Part shown: positions 1 to 9,863 of the stretch, in pieces
Layout: each line of letters begins with the position of its first letter
Numbering within the stretch: position 1 is the first letter of the stretch
DNA from: Hyphomicrobium sp.
GTDB taxonomy: Bacteria > Pseudomonadota > Alphaproteobacteria > Rhizobiales > Hyphomicrobiaceae
Reading direction: 5' to 3'
Length of the DNA stretch: 64,000 nt
Assembly (NCBI RefSeq): GCF_009026145.1
Contig: NZ_WBUE01000002.1
Location: forward strand, 243,060-307,059
Program-made: the position numbers and the translations under genes
Notes under the pieces: generated by a model
The model's input: only the letters and a program-made list of their open reading frames with translations
What the model was told of the DNA's origin: nothing
The model's database searches: none

Positions 1-75
1 TCGGAGCGGGGAGATTTGAACTCCCGACCCCCAGTCCCCCAGACTGGTGCGCTAACCAGGCTGCGCTACGCTCCG
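1..75 (-). tRNA. tRNA-Pro (anticodon GGG)
   Basis: Read on the minus strand this folds as a cloverleaf. The acceptor stem CGGAGCG pairs with CGCTCCG and is followed by discriminator A at position 1. The anticodon stem CCAGT/ACTGG encloses the loop CTGGGGG, placing anticodon GGG at 38-40, and the T loop is TTCAAAT. It ends at the window edge, so an encoded CCA cannot be judged. The first pair C1-G72 and the discriminator A are those usual for bacterial proline tRNAs. Confidence 0.96.
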
Positions 76-131
76 AGGCGCCCCTTTTGCCAAGCGGCGC
101 CATGCGGGTCAACGGCAAAGCCCACGCGACG

Positions 132-890
132 TCAACTGATGAGCTTTTCGAGGCCCTTGGCGCTCGCCGGCAGCCACGCTACATCGGACGTCGGCGGCGC
201 CCCGGCGAACACCGCGGCGGCATAGATATCCTGGCCGAGTTGCAGATCGCGAACGCTGGGCGCCTCGCCGCCCACAAACGCGGCCGCGACCGCAGCGCGA
301 TCGCCGGTGCCGGCCTCCTGGCTCGCCACGGCCTTGCCCGTGCCGAATATCCCGAGGCGCGTCAACAGGCGCCCGATGCCGCCGCCGTCGGCCTTGGCGT
401 AGGCCTCGAGCCGCACCCATGCCTGCAGGAAGCGTGCGTCTTCCGCAGCCGGCAGCGGCGGTGCGGCAAGGGCTGCTCCCGCCGCCTCGATGCGCGCGCG
501 CCGCTCCTCGCCGACATGCACCGTGCGCGAACGCTCGATATCGACCCCGATGCTGCCCTGGCGCGCCATGCCGATCAGCGCTAGCCCACGCGTGTGCGAC
601 AGGCTGAAGGCGAGCGGGGCAGCCTCGAGATGTGGTTTGCCGCGCTCGGAACGCGTAAACGAAACGCCGCGCCATTCAGGACCCGCGGCGCGCTCGATCA
701 GCAGGCGCAGCGCGATATGGGTCGCCAGCCACTCGTGGCGCGCCGCTGCGTCGGAAAAGGCCGATCCTCGCGCTCGGTCGCCCGGGCACAGCCGCGGGAC
801 GCGCTGCTCGATGGCGTGCAGCGCCGGCGCCGCGGCGCGCAGATCCACACACCATAGCTCGGGTATCGCCAGCGTCGGCAAGCCGCTCAC
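132..890 (-). CDS. 4'-phosphopantetheinyl transferase (Sfp type)
   Basis: The product (252 aa) transfers phosphopantetheine from coenzyme A to a carrier-protein serine, converting apo-ACP or another carrier to the holo form. The motifs of the Sfp/AcpT/EntD superfamily are visible: RGKPHL, then FSLSHTRG, then GVDIE (Mg-binding acidic pair), and a helix [11 protein letters not shown] carrying the second acidic residue and the KA motif. The length suits the Sfp subfamily. The ATG overlaps the stop of the upstream MerR-type gene by 4 bp (887-890), so the two are probably translationally coupled. Whether it serves fatty-acid ACP or a secondary-metabolite carrier cannot be told from the window; nearby fabH and plsX favour a general lipid role. 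Confidence 0.92.
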   Translation of the reverse strand: MSGLPTLAIPELWCVDLRAAAPALHAIEQRVPRLCPGDRARGSAFSDAAARHEWLATHIALRLLIERAAGPEWRGVSFTRSERGKPHLEAAPLAFSLSHTRGLALIGMARQGSIGVDIERSRTVHVGEERRARIEAAGAALAAPPLPAAEDARFLQAWVRLEAYAKADGGGIGRLLTRLGIFGTGKAVASQEAGTGDRAAVAAAFVGGEAPSVRDLQLGQDIYAAAVFAGAPPTSDVAWLPASAKGLEKLIS

Positions 891-1390
891 GCGCGGGCGG
901 AGCGGCGCGCCTTGGCCGGAGCGCGACGCGCGGCGGCCTCCGGCGGCTTGCCGAGCAGGATGCCGCGGCAGGCCTCGAGCTCGGCTATGGCAGCGAGCAG
1001 GCGTTCGCGCACTTCACCCCGCGTCGGCCCACCCGCAGTCGCCGGCTGCCTTCCGGCGCGCGTGTTGCGCTTCCCTACGGGCGCCGGCGCCGCGGCAGCC
1101 GGAACCGCGGCGGCAGCGGTTTCCGCGCCGATGCGCTTCACCGTGTCGACACCCTGATCGCGCAGAATCTTCTGCACGCCCTTGATGGTGTAGCCTTCAG
1201 CATGCAGCAGGTGGCAGATGCCGCGCAGCAGCGCCATGTCCTCGGGCCGGTAATAGCGCCGTCCGCCGCCTCGCTTCATCGGCCGAATCTGCGGAAATCG
1301 GCCTTCCCAGAAGCGCAGGACGTGCTTGGGGACCTCGAGCTCTTCGGCAACTTCGCTAATGGTGCGAAAGGCCTCGGCCGTCTTGGTCAA
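887..1390 (-). CDS. MerR-family transcriptional regulator
   Basis: This 167-aa protein starts with a MerR winged-helix domain (about residues 10-80). It has the typical [17 protein letters not shown] helix-turn-helix and the wing sequence [14 protein letters not shown] dimerisation helix follows, and the C-terminal half is Ala/Arg-rich, low-complexity and without recognisable effector-binding residues. No metal-binding cysteines are present, so it is not a classical metal sensor. A MerR gene next to ihfA and fabH is a conserved arrangement in Hyphomicrobiales. Its 3' end overlaps the phosphopantetheinyl transferase start, so it may be co-transcribed with that gene. The regulon is unknown. Confidence 0.9.
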   Translation of the reverse strand: MTKTAEAFRTISEVAEELEVPKHVLRFWEGRFPQIRPMKRGGGRRYYRPEDMALLRGICHLLHAEGYTIKGVQKILRDQGVDTVKRIGAETAAAAVPAAAAPAPVGKRNTRAGRQPATAGGPTRGEVRERLLAAIAELEACRGILLGKPPEAAARRAPAKARRSARA

Positions 1391-1435
1391 TTACGCCTCC
1401 ACCGGCTGCGCCACCACGCCGCCGCCGGACGCCGT

Positions 1436-1753
1436 TCACTCGGCTGCCTTGCGGCGGATGAGGCCCTGGTTGATGCGCTCTTTCATAATGTTGCTGGGGC
1501 GAAAGACCAAGACCCGGCGCGGCGTGATCGGCACTTCGTCCCCGGTTTTGGGATTGCGCCCCATGCGCTCGCCCTTCTGGCGGATGCCGAAGGAGCCGAA
1601 CGAGGAGAGCTTCACCGGCTCGCCTCGCGCCAAGCTGGCAGAGATTTCCCCCAGCACCAGTTCGACCAGATCCTGGCTCTCATTGCGCGGCAATCCGACC
1701 TTGCGCACCACCGCCTCGGCAAGGTCCGCACGCGTTAACGTCTTGCCTCCCAT
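1436..1753 (-). CDS. ihfA: Integration host factor subunit alpha
   Basis: This 105-aa HU/IHF-family protein heterodimerises with IHF-beta, bends DNA at specific sites, and acts in sigma-54 promoter activation, recombination and nucleoid organisation. The family fold is clear: an N-terminal helical part ([10 protein letters not shown]), the KLSSFGSFG turn, and the arm containing [12 protein letters not shown] followed by a short C-terminal helix. The length is normal. It lies in the conserved fabH-ihfA-merR order on the minus strand. The gap of 45 bp to the MerR gene suggests one transcript. Confidence 0.96.
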   Translation of the reverse strand: MGGKTLTRADLAEAVVRKVGLPRNESQDLVELVLGEISASLARGEPVKLSSFGSFGIRQKGERMGRNPKTGDEVPITPRRVLVFRPSNIMKERINQGLIRRKAAE

Positions 1754-1890
1754 GGCATTTTGCCTCCCGCTCTCTCACCTTTTTAGAGATGCTACCGGGG
1801 GGCGAGCCGATCGTCAATCGCGAGAGCATTTCAACTAGCTGAAATCAAAGAAAGAAACTTGGCACGTTGTAGAAAGTTCCTCACCACACG

Positions 1891-2868
1891 TCACCAGCGG
1901 GCGAGCACCGCACCCCAGGTGAAGCCGCCGCCCATCGCTTCCATGAGCACCAGCGAGCCCTCCTTAACACGATGCTGTTCAAAGGCATGGTTAAGCGCCA
2001 GCGGGATGGACGCCGCCGAGGTGTTGCCGTGCTTGTCGAGCGTGACGACAATCTTTTCCGCTGGCACGCCGAGCTTCTTCAAGACGCCATCGAGGATGCG
2101 CTGGTTGGCTTGGTGCGGCACGTAGAGGTCGATCTCGTCGGGTGCATAGCCGGTCATGACGAGCGTCTCCTCAATGATGCCGGTGATCTTCTGCACGGCG
2201 TGGCGAAACACCTCGCGCCCGTTCATACGCAGATGGCCGACGGTCTTCGTCGAGCCCGGACCGCCATCGACATAGAGCAGGTCCTCGAAGCGGCCGTCCG
2301 AGCGAATGCGGGTGGCAAGAATGCCGCGATCCTCGCGCGTGCCGTGTTGCGGCTGTGCCTCGAGCACGACCGCTCCCGCGCCATCGCCGAACAGCACGCA
2401 CGTGGTGCGGTCCTCCCAGTCCAGAATGCGCGAGAAGGTCTCCGCGCCGACGACGACGGCGCGCTTGAATTGCCCGGTCTTGAGGAAGTTGTCGGCGATG
2501 GTGAGGGCGTAAACAAAGCCCGAGCATACCGCCTGCACGTCGAATGCGGCCCCCTTGGTGACGCCAAGGCTCTGCTGGATCCTCACCGCGGTGGCAGGGA
2601 ATGTGCGATCGGGCGTCGCCGTCGCGCACACCACAAGATCGATGTCAACGGGATCGATACCGGCGCGCACTAGCGCCTGATGGGCGGCAGCGGTGCCGAG
2701 ATCCGACGTGAGCTCGTCATCGTCGGCGATGTGGCGCTCGCGGATGCCGGTGCGCTCGACGATCCACTCGTCGCTGGTGTCGACGATCTTCGTCAAATCG
2801 GCGTTGGTCATGACGCGCTTCGGAAGATGGGCACCGACGCCGCGGAAGACTGAACGGATGACTGCCAC
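1891..2868 (-). CDS. fabH: 3-oxoacyl-[ACP] synthase III
   Basis: FabH condenses acetyl-CoA with malonyl-ACP to start type II fatty acid synthesis in the cytoplasm. The 325-aa protein has the catalytic triad of the family: Cys in AVCSGF (about residue 113), His in PHQANQRI (about 252) and Asn in KHGNTSAAS (about 282). The C-terminal [10 protein letters not shown] motif is also present. It follows plsX by 90 bp on the same strand, the usual plsX-fabH order, linking phospholipid precursor supply to chain initiation. Nothing is truncated. Confidence 0.97.
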   Translation of the reverse strand: MAVIRSVFRGVGAHLPKRVMTNADLTKIVDTSDEWIVERTGIRERHIADDDELTSDLGTAAAHQALVRAGIDPVDIDLVVCATATPDRTFPATAVRIQQSLGVTKGAAFDVQAVCSGFVYALTIADNFLKTGQFKRAVVVGAETFSRILDWEDRTTCVLFGDGAGAVVLEAQPQHGTREDRGILATRIRSDGRFEDLLYVDGGPGSTKTVGHLRMNGREVFRHAVQKITGIIEETLVMTGYAPDEIDLYVPHQANQRILDGVLKKLGVPAEKIVVTLDKHGNTSAASIPLALNHAFEQHRVKEGSLVLMEAMGGGFTWGAVLARW

Positions 2869-2958
2869 TGAGCTGCCTTGCTTCTTGTAGTTGAACCAGC
2901 CTCAACGGAAATCGGGCAGCAGAAAAAGGCCGATGCCCTACCGTGATGGCCCGCAGCG

Positions 2959-3999
2959 TCAGCCCGCGGCGGCTGCCTCGAGCTTGTGATGGAACGCTGT
3001 CAGGTCGGCGGCGAGCCGCGGAATGAGCCGGCTCTGGGCCATCTCGTACGCGAGATCGACGGCACTGGCAAAGCCCACGGCGTCCGTGCCTCCGTGACTC
3101 TTGACCGCTATGCCATTGAGGCCAAGGAACGTGCCGCCGTTGGCACGCCTTGGATCCATCTTCTCCTTGAGGACGCGAAAGCCGCCAGAAGCCAGAAAAG
3201 CCCCGAGCCTCGACATTAAAGTGCGCTGCATGGCGGCGCGCAGGTATTCGCTGATCTGCTTGGCTGTGCCTTCCGCCGTCTTCAATGCGATGTTGCCGGC
3301 GAAGCCCTCGACCACGACCACGTCGACGATGCCCTGCCCGATCTGGTCGCCCTCGATGAAACCACGATAGTCGAGCGGCAGCTCAGTGCTCTTTAACCAT
3401 GCGTGTGCTTGCCGCACTTCCTCGACGCCTTTGATCTCCTCGACACCGACGTTCAAGAGCCCAACGGTGGGCCGCTCGATATGGAACAGCGCCCGCGCCA
3501 TGGCGGCGCCCATCAGCGCGAAGTCGCACAACTCGCGGGCCGAAGCGCCGATATTGGCGCCGACGTCGAGCACGATACATTCGGCTCTGACGGTCGGCCA
3601 AAGGGCGGCAATTGCCGGCCGCTCGATGCCGGCCATCGGCCGCAGGATCAGCTTCGACATGGCCATGAAGGCGCCGGTATTGCCCGCCGACACGGCGACG
3701 TCCGCCTCGCCCGAGCGGACGGCATCTATGGCCAGCCACAGACTAGTGCCCTTGCCGCGGCGCAACGCCTGGCTCGGCTTGTCGCTCATGGCGACCACCA
3801 TGTCGGTGTGAACGACGCGCGATTTGGCCGCCAGCACGGGAAGCTTGTCGAGCTCGGCGCGAATGCGCGCCTCATCGCCGTACATGATGAAGCTGAGCGC
3901 TGGATATCGCTCCAGCGAGAGGGCGGCGCCCGGAACCACGACGGCGGGACCGTGGTCGCCGCCCATGGCGTCGAGCGCTATGGTCCGCGGCTGAGACAT
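2959..3999 (-). CDS. plsX: Phosphate acyltransferase PlsX
   Basis: PlsX makes acyl-phosphate from acyl-ACP, the substrate for PlsY in glycerophospholipid synthesis, at the inner face of the membrane. The 346-aa protein opens with [12 protein letters not shown], diagnostic of the family. It also has SAGNTGA, LDVGAN and [13 protein letters not shown], in the expected order and spacing. Length is typical. It sits upstream of fabH and downstream of the DUF177 gene, the common yceD-plsX-fabH arrangement; no rpmF gene lies between yceD and plsX here. Confidence 0.97.
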   Translation of the reverse strand: MSQPRTIALDAMGGDHGPAVVVPGAALSLERYPALSFIMYGDEARIRAELDKLPVLAAKSRVVHTDMVVAMSDKPSQALRRGKGTSLWLAIDAVRSGEADVAVSAGNTGAFMAMSKLILRPMAGIERPAIAALWPTVRAECIVLDVGANIGASARELCDFALMGAAMARALFHIERPTVGLLNVGVEEIKGVEEVRQAHAWLKSTELPLDYRGFIEGDQIGQGIVDVVVVEGFAGNIALKTAEGTAKQISEYLRAAMQRTLMSRLGAFLASGGFRVLKEKMDPRRANGGTFLGLNGIAVKSHGGTDAVGFASAVDLAYEMAQSRLIPRLAADLTAFHHKLEAAAAG

Positions 4000-4156
4000 G
4001 TCGCGGTTTGCCTCGCAATTATCCCCTGAAAGGAGGCCGCGTAGGATCGCGCCTGCCCACCCCTAAACCAGCGGACCATACTCTTTTGCAAGTGCGAAAC
4101 AACTGGATTTTCACATCTATCGCGCGGCCTTGTGCGGCAGGTGCCAGCCGCGCGCC

Positions 4157-4678
4157 TCAGCCGTGATCCTTGAGCTTCTTCAGGGCGGCAAACGGTCCGG
4201 TTGCGGGCGCGCTGCTATCTTCAATCGCGTCCGATTGGAATTCGGCCCCGGGCTTGCGCGGGTACGGGTCGACGGATGCCGATAGGGTCTCGAATACGAT
4301 TCTGCCGGCGTCGATCATCCCGTGCTCGATCGGCTCGATCTCGGCGGCGCTCAGCGCCTCGACCTCCTCCTCGCCCGGCCGCGGCATGCTCATCGGCGGC
4401 CAGAACTCGACGTCGAACGTTGCTTCGACGTGCTGCGCCACGGGGTCGAGCGTCACGACACAGCTCTGCGTCAGCTGCGCCTCGAGCTTTCCGGCCAGGC
4501 GGTAGCATCCTTGCCCGGTGGCGCGGATCGTGAAGTCGGCCATCAGCGCCTCACACGAAACCACCTCCAGTGCAGCCGCCACCGTCGCGCGCTCGGCGCT
4601 GGTGGCCGTGCGTCTCTCGCGAAATCCCGGCTCCGGGATCTCCGTGGTTCGGTAGGACCAATGCAGCGGCGCGCTCAT
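4157..4678 (-). CDS. DUF177 (YceD-like) protein
   Basis: This protein of about 173 aa has the DUF177/YceD features: an N-terminal beta-rich part, then LTQSCVVTLDPV with one conserved Cys, then an acidic stretch (EEEVEALSAAEIEPIEHGMIDAG) and DPYPRKPGAEF. YceD-family proteins are linked to rRNA (23S) accumulation and are usually encoded next to rpmF or plsX. The start chosen is the ATG at 4678, which overlaps the stop of the upstream chaperone gene in an ATGA. A longer frame beginning at 4702 would run into that gene. Translational coupling is likely. Confidence 0.88.
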   Translation of the reverse strand: MSAPLHWSYRTTEIPEPGFRERRTATSAERATVAAALEVVSCEALMADFTIRATGQGCYRLAGKLEAQLTQSCVVTLDPVAQHVEATFDVEFWPPMSMPRPGEEEVEALSAAEIEPIEHGMIDAGRIVFETLSASVDPYPRKPGAEFQSDAIEDSSAPATGPFAALKKLKDHG

Positions 4679-5223
4679 GGTGCCTCCGCAGCAGTATCGC
4701 ATACCTTCGGAAATCCGAGGCTCCCATCGAGGATCTGTACAGCCTCCATCGCCGCCAGCGAGCCGAGCGCTTCTCGCATGTATTGCGCCAGCGAGCGGGC
4801 TTGCGCGCTCTCGGCACCATCGTAGACGTGCGCGGCCAGCGCCTTGGCCAGATCACGCTCATTGCCCGTCTCCAGCGCCGCCCTGTAGGCCATGCTGCGC
4901 GCCAGGAGGCCGTCCGCGGCACGGCGCACCTTCTTCGGCACCGCGAGATCTCCGGTGCCGAGCTCGCGCAGGGAATCGTCCATGTCGGAGACGAACGCCT
5001 CGACGAGCAGGCGCGGGATTGGCGAACTCGGATCGGTAGCGGTGCGCAGCCGCTCGAGAACAAGGAAAAGGTGAAGAACCACCATCTCGTAACGGCCCGA
5101 CGGTGTGTCGAGGACGCCCATTTCGGAGTAAAATTCCGGACAGCGGGCCCGTGTCACGATCACGCCATAAATCTCGCCTGCTTTACGGCGCATCTCGCTA
5201 CGGGCAATGAGGGAATCCAGCAT
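4675..5223 (-). CDS. Ubiquinol-cytochrome c chaperone (CBP3/UQCC1-like)
   Basis: The 182-aa protein belongs to the family of yeast Cbp3 and human UQCC1, which assist cytochrome b assembly into the bc1 complex. Recognisable features are YG.IVTRARCPEFY near residue 20, the LHLFLVLERL helix, and VEAFVSDMDDSLRELGTGDLAVPKKVRRAADG in the middle; the latter stretch is the best-conserved part of the family. It is encoded immediately upstream of the DUF177 gene with a 4-bp overlap, as in many alphaproteobacteria. The direction of bamE is divergent. Confidence 0.88.
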   Translation of the reverse strand: MLDSLIARSEMRRKAGEIYGVIVTRARCPEFYSEMGVLDTPSGRYEMVVLHLFLVLERLRTATDPSSPIPRLLVEAFVSDMDDSLRELGTGDLAVPKKVRRAADGLLARSMAYRAALETGNERDLAKALAAHVYDGAESAQARSLAQYMREALGSLAAMEAVQILDGSLGFPKVCDTAAEAP

Positions 5224-5366
5224 CAGTGCCGGGACCTTACGTGAAGGCGATCACAAATCGGGGGCGATGCCGCCTGAGTTGAGCTTGCGCCTGTTGCAAT
5301 CGACAAGGGGTCGGGGTAAGCGCCAATTCGCCCTGCCTCGATCCAGTCTCGGGAAGACATAACATA

Positions 5367-5861
5367 ATGCGCCGAGAGACCAACGCCCACCAGCGCCGCA
5401 CACGCGCGCCAGTGATCCATGCGAAAGGCTGGCGCTTGATGGCCGGCCTCGCCGCCTGCCTCGCCCTCGCGGCGTGCGACTCGAACGTCATCAAGCACGG
5501 CATGCAATTCCACGAGGGCGACCTGCAGCAGATCCAGCCCGGGATGACCCAGGAGCAGGTGCGCATGAACCTCGGAACCCCATCGACCACCGCCGTGGTC
5601 GGCACCAGCCAAGCCTACTATTACATCTCGAGCACGGCGACGCAGACCGCCTTCATGCTGCCGACGGAGCAGGACCGCCAGGTCGTTGCCGTCTACTTCA
5701 CGCCCGGCGGCACAGTCGAGCGCGTCGCCAACTACGGCATGAAGGACGGACGGGTGTTCGACTATGTCTCGCGCACGACGCCAGCTCCGGGCGGTAAGGA
5801 CGTCGGCATCGTCCAGCAGCTGTTCCGCAACCTCGGAACCAAGCAGATCTTCGGCGACTAG
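5367..5861 (+). CDS. bamE: Outer membrane assembly lipoprotein BamE (SmpA/OmlA family)
   Basis: BamE is a small lipoprotein of the BAM complex that inserts beta-barrel proteins into the outer membrane. The 164-aa precursor has a long basic N-region, a hydrophobic segment, and a lipobox LALAAC (Cys about residue 37). The SmpA/OmlA core follows: LQQIQPGMTQEQVRMNLGTPS, YYYISS, and VAVYFTP. A shorter start at 5439 would leave no positive N-region, so the upstream ATG is kept. It is divergent from the CBP3-like gene and ends 6 bp from the convergent DJ-1 gene. Confidence 0.9.
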   Translation: MRRETNAHQRRTRAPVIHAKGWRLMAGLAACLALAACDSNVIKHGMQFHEGDLQQIQPGMTQEQVRMNLGTPSTTAVVGTSQAYYYISSTATQTAFMLPTEQDRQVVAVYFTPGGTVERVANYGMKDGRVFDYVSRTTPAPGGKDVGIVQQLFRNLGTKQIFGD

Positions 5862-5867
5862 GGTTTC

Positions 5868-6530
5868 TCAGCCGGCGCGGTCGTAGTCGATATCGGCGCG
5901 GTAAACGTCGTAGGCCCTGCCGTATTCCATCACGCGCGCGACCTCGGAGATGAACGCCTCGTCGTAGCCGGCGCGTCGCAGCAGATGGAAGCCGACCTCC
6001 ATGCCCGACGCGATGCCGCCGCCGGTGATGATGCGGCCGCTGTCCACGACGCGTGCACGCGAGATGCGGCAGGCGGGTGCAATTTCCGCCAAGCGGTCGA
6101 TCGGCACCTTGCCCATGCTCGACTGCTCGAGGCGATCTGGCTCTTTACGGTTCGTCGCCGCGCGTCCGTCGAGAAGCCCCATGCGGCCGTAGATCCACGA
6201 GCCCGTACAGACGGAAACGAGGAGCGTCTTCTCGGGCAGCGCGCGGATGAAAGCGTGCAGCCGTCCGTTGTTCATCTCCTGGCGCGTGCCGAATCCACCC
6301 GGAATGAGAAAGGCATCCATATCGGGTGTGTCGGTGAAGGCGTAGTTGGGGAGCACGGTGAAGCCGGCCTGCGCCTGCACCGGCCGCATGCTTTCGGCGA
6401 TGAAGAAGGCATCGAGCTCGGGATCGAAGCGGCGGGCGACGGAGAACACCCCATAGGGCGCTGCGAAGTCGACGATCTCCAGATCCTTGCAGATGTAGAC
6501 CCCGAGCCGGAACCCTGCCTTCTTGGCCAT
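5868..6530 (-). CDS. DJ-1/PfpI family protein (GATase1-like)
   Basis: The 220-aa protein has the alpha/beta fold of the DJ-1/PfpI superfamily. The putative nucleophile is Cys in VSVCTGSW (about residue 108) with the preceding LIPGGFGTR loop carrying the usual Gly-rich turn. TGGGIASGMEVGFHLL near the C-terminus is typical of the isonitrile hydratase/AraC-associated subgroup. There is no DNA-binding domain. The substrate is unknown; isonitrile hydratase, glyoxalase-type or simple stress functions are all possible. It is divergently arranged with a TetR regulator across a 73-bp gap holding a strong palindrome, so it is probably that regulator's target. Confidence 0.85.
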   Translation of the reverse strand: MAKKAGFRLGVYICKDLEIVDFAAPYGVFSVARRFDPELDAFFIAESMRPVQAQAGFTVLPNYAFTDTPDMDAFLIPGGFGTRQEMNNGRLHAFIRALPEKTLLVSVCTGSWIYGRMGLLDGRAATNRKEPDRLEQSSMGKVPIDRLAEIAPACRISRARVVDSGRIITGGGIASGMEVGFHLLRRAGYDEAFISEVARVMEYGRAYDVYRADIDYDRAG

Positions 6531-6555
6531 GACGCAACCTCCTATATAGACCTAT

Positions 6556-6575
6556 CTGTCTATTCGTATAGACAG
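6556..6575. promoter_or_regulatory. Palindromic operator between DJ-1 and tetR genes
   Basis: A perfect 8-bp inverted repeat, CTGTCTAT-N4-ATAGACAG, lies midway between the divergent starts at 6530 and 6604. Further half-site-like copies (TTGTCTGTC at 6579-6587 and ACCTATCTGTC upstream) flank it. This size and symmetry fit a TetR-dimer operator that controls both genes. Confidence 0.75.
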
Positions 6576-6603
6576 ACTTGTCTGTCAATGGTAGAAACAG
6601 CGG

Positions 6604-7188
6604 ATGGCGAAGACTGCGACAAAAGCCCTCCCGGCGCGGGAGCGCATTCTCGAGACGGCGCTGCGGCTGTTCTACGCGCATGGCACGCGGGTGGTCGGCG
6701 TCGACCGCATCATCGCCGAGTCCGGCGTTGCCAAGATGAGCTTCTATAACCACTTCCCGTCCAAGGCCGATCTCGTCGCTGCGTTTCTCGAGGAGCGGCA
6801 TATGCGCTGGATGGCCTGGTTCCGCGCACGGCTCGAGGCGCGACATGCGAAGCGCGGCAACAACCTGGCAGCCATCGCCGACGTCCTGCGCGAGTGGTTC
6901 GCGGCGCCTGACTTTCACGGCTGCGCCTTCATCAACATCCTCGCCGAGACGGAGCGTACGTCGACGCGCGAGCGGGCCATCGCCAGGCGGCACAAGGACG
7001 AGCTCTTGGCCCTGCTGGTTGAACGCGCCAAGGACGATGGCGCGGCGCGGCCGACGGAGACCGGGCGGCTGGCGCTGATGATCGTCGAGGGCGCTATCGT
7101 GCGCGCCGAGATGACGGGCAATGGGGCGCGCGCCGCCGCCGATGCCAAGCTGCTCCTGGCGAGCATCGCCGCTGCGCATAGTGCCTGA
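6604..7188 (+). CDS. TetR/AcrR-family transcriptional regulator
   Basis: The 194-aa protein has an N-terminal TetR helix-turn-helix (about residues 10-55: ARERILETALRLF, then VDRIIAESGVAKMSFYNHFPSKADL). An all-helical ligand-binding domain follows, containing the DFHGCAFINILAE motif common in the YcdC/AcuR-like C-terminal family. It is divergent from the DJ-1 protein, and the palindrome at 6556-6575 is the probable operator, so negative autoregulation and control of the neighbour is the simplest model. The ligand is unknown. Confidence 0.92.
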   Translation: MAKTATKALPARERILETALRLFYAHGTRVVGVDRIIAESGVAKMSFYNHFPSKADLVAAFLEERHMRWMAWFRARLEARHAKRGNNLAAIADVLREWFAAPDFHGCAFINILAETERTSTRERAIARRHKDELLALLVERAKDDGAARPTETGRLALMIVEGAIVRAEMTGNGARAAADAKLLLASIAAAHSA

Positions 7189-7201
7189 TGCAGAAAGACC
7201 C

Positions 7202-7228
7202 GACCTTGGGGGCCGGGCCTTTCGATTA
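7202..7228. terminator. Terminator between convergent tetR and hppA
   Basis: A GC-rich stem (CCCGACC / GGCCGGG, with one wobble) with a short loop, flanked by AAAG on one side and CTTTC on the other, lies between the convergent 3' ends at 7188 and 7249. It could serve both directions. Confidence 0.6.
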
Positions 7229-7248
7229 GCTTCGCCTCAGGCGCCGTT

Positions 7249-9420
7249 TCAGTGCGCGGCGAGCACTGCGAGCAGCAGCAGGGCGACGATGTTGGTGATC
7301 TTGATCGCCGGATTCACCGCCGGGCCCGCCGTATCCTTATAGGGATCGCCGACCGTATCGCCCGTCACGGCCGCCTTGTGCGCGTCCGTGCCCTTGACGT
7401 GCTTGACGCCGTCCTTGTCGACGAAGCCGTCCTCGATGGCTTTCTTGGCGTTGTCCCAGGCGCCGCCGCCCGAGGTCATGGAGATGGCGACGAACAGGCC
7501 GTTGACGATGACACCGAGCAGCATGGCGCCGACGGCGGAGAATGCCGCGCTCTTACCGGCCTCGCCGCCGCCCGCGATCACGTAGATGGCGAAGAACAGC
7601 ACGATCGGCGACAGCACCGGCAGCAGCGAGGGGACGATCATCTCTTTGATCGCCGCGCGCGTCAGCAGATCGACGGCCGCCGCGTAGTCGGGGCGATCCT
7701 TGCCCTGCATGATGCCGGGTTTGGCTTTGAACTGGCGGCGCACCTCCTGCACGATGGCGCTGCCGGCGCGGCCGACGGCTGTCATGGCGATGCCGCCGAA
7801 CAGGTAGGGGATGAGGCCGCCGAGCAAGAGGCCGACGACGACGTAAGGATTGGACAGCGAGAAGTCCGGGCTAACGCCCTTGAAGTAGGAATACGCCGTC
7901 GCGCCCGCCTTGTTCGCCTCATCGATGAAGTGTTGCAGATCGTAGCTGTAGGCCGCAAACAGCACCAGTGCGCCGAGACCGGCAGAGCCGATGGCATAGC
8001 CCTTGGTGACCGCCTTGGTGGTGTTCCCGACCGCGTCCAGCGCGTCGGTCGAGCGGCGCACTTCCTTCGGCAGACCAGCCATCTCGGCGATGCCGCCGGC
8101 GTTATCGGTCACCGGTCCGAAGGCATCGAGTGCCACGACGACGCCGGCGAGGCCGAGCATCGTGGTGGTGGCAATGGCCGTGCCGTAGAGACCGGCGAGC
8201 GAATAGGTGAACAGGATGCCGGCGACGATGACGAGGGCCGGCAGCGCGGTTGCCTCGAGCGACACGGCAAGACCCTGGATGACGTTGGTGCCGTGACCGG
8301 TGACGGACGCCTGGCTGATCGACCGCACCGGGCGGAAGCCGATGCCAGTGTAGTACTCGGTGATCCAGATGATCAGGCCGGTCACGGCAAGGCCGGCCAG
8401 TCCGCAGATGAACAGGTTGAGGCCGTTGACCGTCGTGCCCGCCGCCGTGCCGACGTCGCCGAACCCGCCCAGCACGTAATAGGTCGCCAGCCACAGGCCG
8501 CCAATCGACAGGACGGCGGTGGCGATGAAGCCGCGATAGAGCGCCCCCATGATCGAGTTGTTGGTGCCGAGCTTGACGAAGAACGTGCCGATGATCGAGG
8601 TCACGACGCACGCCGCGCAAATGGCGAGCGGGTAGATCATCAGCTTCTCGAGACCCGGCTGGCCGACGAAGAAGATCGAGCCCAAGACCATCGTCGCCAC
8701 CACGGTGACAGCGTAAGTCTCGAACAGGTCGGCGGCCATGCCGGCGCAGTCGCCGACGTTATCACCCACATTGTCGGCGATGGTCGCTGGGTTGCGCGGG
8801 TCGTCCTCCGGAATGCCGGCCTCCACCTTGCCCACGAGGTCGCCGCCGACGTCGGCGCCCTTGGTGAAGATGCCGCCGCCGAGACGAGCGAAGATGGAGA
8901 TGAGCGAGGCGCCGAAGCCGAGAGCGACCAGCGCATCGGTCACGACGCGGTCATCGGCGGCGTAGCCGAGGCCACCGGTAAGGAAGAGGAAGTATACCGA
9001 GACGCCGAGCAGCGCCATGCCGGCAACCAGCATGCCGGTCACCGCGCCGGATTTGAATGCGATGTCGAGGCCACGCGCCAGGGAGTGCGTTGCTGCCTGC
9101 GCGGTGCGCACGTTGGCGCGCACCGAGACGTTCATGCCGATGTACCCCGCCGTACCCGACAGCGCAGCGCCGATAAGGTAGCCGAAGGCCACGAGCGGGC
9201 CGAGCAGTACCCAGGCGAGGATGAAGACGACGGCACCGACGACGGCGATGGTGCGATACTGGCGATTCAGGTACGCCTGGGCACCTTCGCGGATTGCACT
9301 GGCGATCTCCTGCATGCGCGCGGTGCCAGCATCCGCACTCATCACGGATCGGATCGTGTACGCCGAATAGACGAGCGCCAGCACGCCGCAAGCGACGATC
9401 CCCCATAGTACTTCCGTCAT
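7249..9420 (-). CDS. hppA: K+-independent proton-pumping membrane pyrophosphatase
   Basis: HppA couples hydrolysis of pyrophosphate to proton export across the cytoplasmic membrane. The 723-aa protein is rich in membrane segments (about 16 expected). It carries the substrate-site motif [13 protein letters not shown] with the acidic [23 protein letters not shown] segment, and a second acidic cluster DNAGGIAEM. The sequence GNTTKA places Lys at the position that is Ala in K+-dependent enzymes, so this is the K+-independent class. The start is the ATG at 9420 (MTEVLWG), preceded by a GGGGAT ribosome-binding site; upstream codons to 9540 lack the family sequence and are not coding. Confidence 0.96.
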   Translation of the reverse strand: MTEVLWGIVACGVLALVYSAYTIRSVMSADAGTARMQEIASAIREGAQAYLNRQYRTIAVVGAVVFILAWVLLGPLVAFGYLIGAALSGTAGYIGMNVSVRANVRTAQAATHSLARGLDIAFKSGAVTGMLVAGMALLGVSVYFLFLTGGLGYAADDRVVTDALVALGFGASLISIFARLGGGIFTKGADVGGDLVGKVEAGIPEDDPRNPATIADNVGDNVGDCAGMAADLFETYAVTVVATMVLGSIFFVGQPGLEKLMIYPLAICAACVVTSIIGTFFVKLGTNNSIMGALYRGFIATAVLSIGGLWLATYYVLGGFGDVGTAAGTTVNGLNLFICGLAGLAVTGLIIWITEYYTGIGFRPVRSISQASVTGHGTNVIQGLAVSLEATALPALVIVAGILFTYSLAGLYGTAIATTTMLGLAGVVVALDAFGPVTDNAGGIAEMAGLPKEVRRSTDALDAVGNTTKAVTKGYAIGSAGLGALVLFAAYSYDLQHFIDEANKAGATAYSYFKGVSPDFSLSNPYVVVGLLLGGLIPYLFGGIAMTAVGRAGSAIVQEVRRQFKAKPGIMQGKDRPDYAAAVDLLTRAAIKEMIVPSLLPVLSPIVLFFAIYVIAGGGEAGKSAAFSAVGAMLLGVIVNGLFVAISMTSGGGAWDNAKKAIEDGFVDKDGVKHVKGTDAHKAAVTGDTVGDPYKDTAGPAVNPAIKITNIVALLLLAVLAAH

Positions 9421-9863
9421 TTTCGTGATCCCCTTTGGCGCCTTGAAGAATGCTGTTGACCGGCGACAGGCGTAGCCGGCGCCCGCTCTCGTGGCGATTC
9501 GCGGGCGGACCATGCCAAATGTGTGGACGAGTTGCAACACAGGGGGGCGGGTGCCGCCTGGGGCTTAATTATCCGCAGCCGCGATAAAAAACGGCGCCCG
9601 CGGCGACGCCCCCCGGCAGCTCCGACTAATTTCCTAGCAGCGCGGCGCCAGGGTCGTTGTACGCGGCAGTCGCCGTGCCGGTCCGCGCCGCTGCTACGAC
9701 GCCGCTCGCCGGTCCGGCCACTGAGGAGCGACTGGAGCAATGTCGCACAGGCGCCATCGAATTTCGTGATTTTCTCCTGAGTTCAGTATGCTAGGGACTG
9801 AGCGAGGCTGGAGGCACCCGATCTTGCGTCGGGCCAGGCACCTCATATTTGGAGGTCAACGCC
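9421..9863. other. Intergenic region between hppA and the divergent gene
   Basis: No gene is seen in this stretch. It should hold the hppA promoter and that of the divergent gene. It includes a GGGGGGCG ... CGCCCCCC inverted repeat (9542-9549 and 9607-9614) around an AT-rich piece with AATTAT and ATAAAAAA, and a strong GGAGGT ribosome-binding site at 9851-9856. Confidence 0.6.

Noticed and set aside
7252..9408. 718-codon plus-strand open frame opposite hppA
   Set aside because: It is the antisense of a well-conserved pyrophosphatase gene and encodes His/Asp/Arg-rich low-complexity sequence typical of antisense frames in high-GC DNA.
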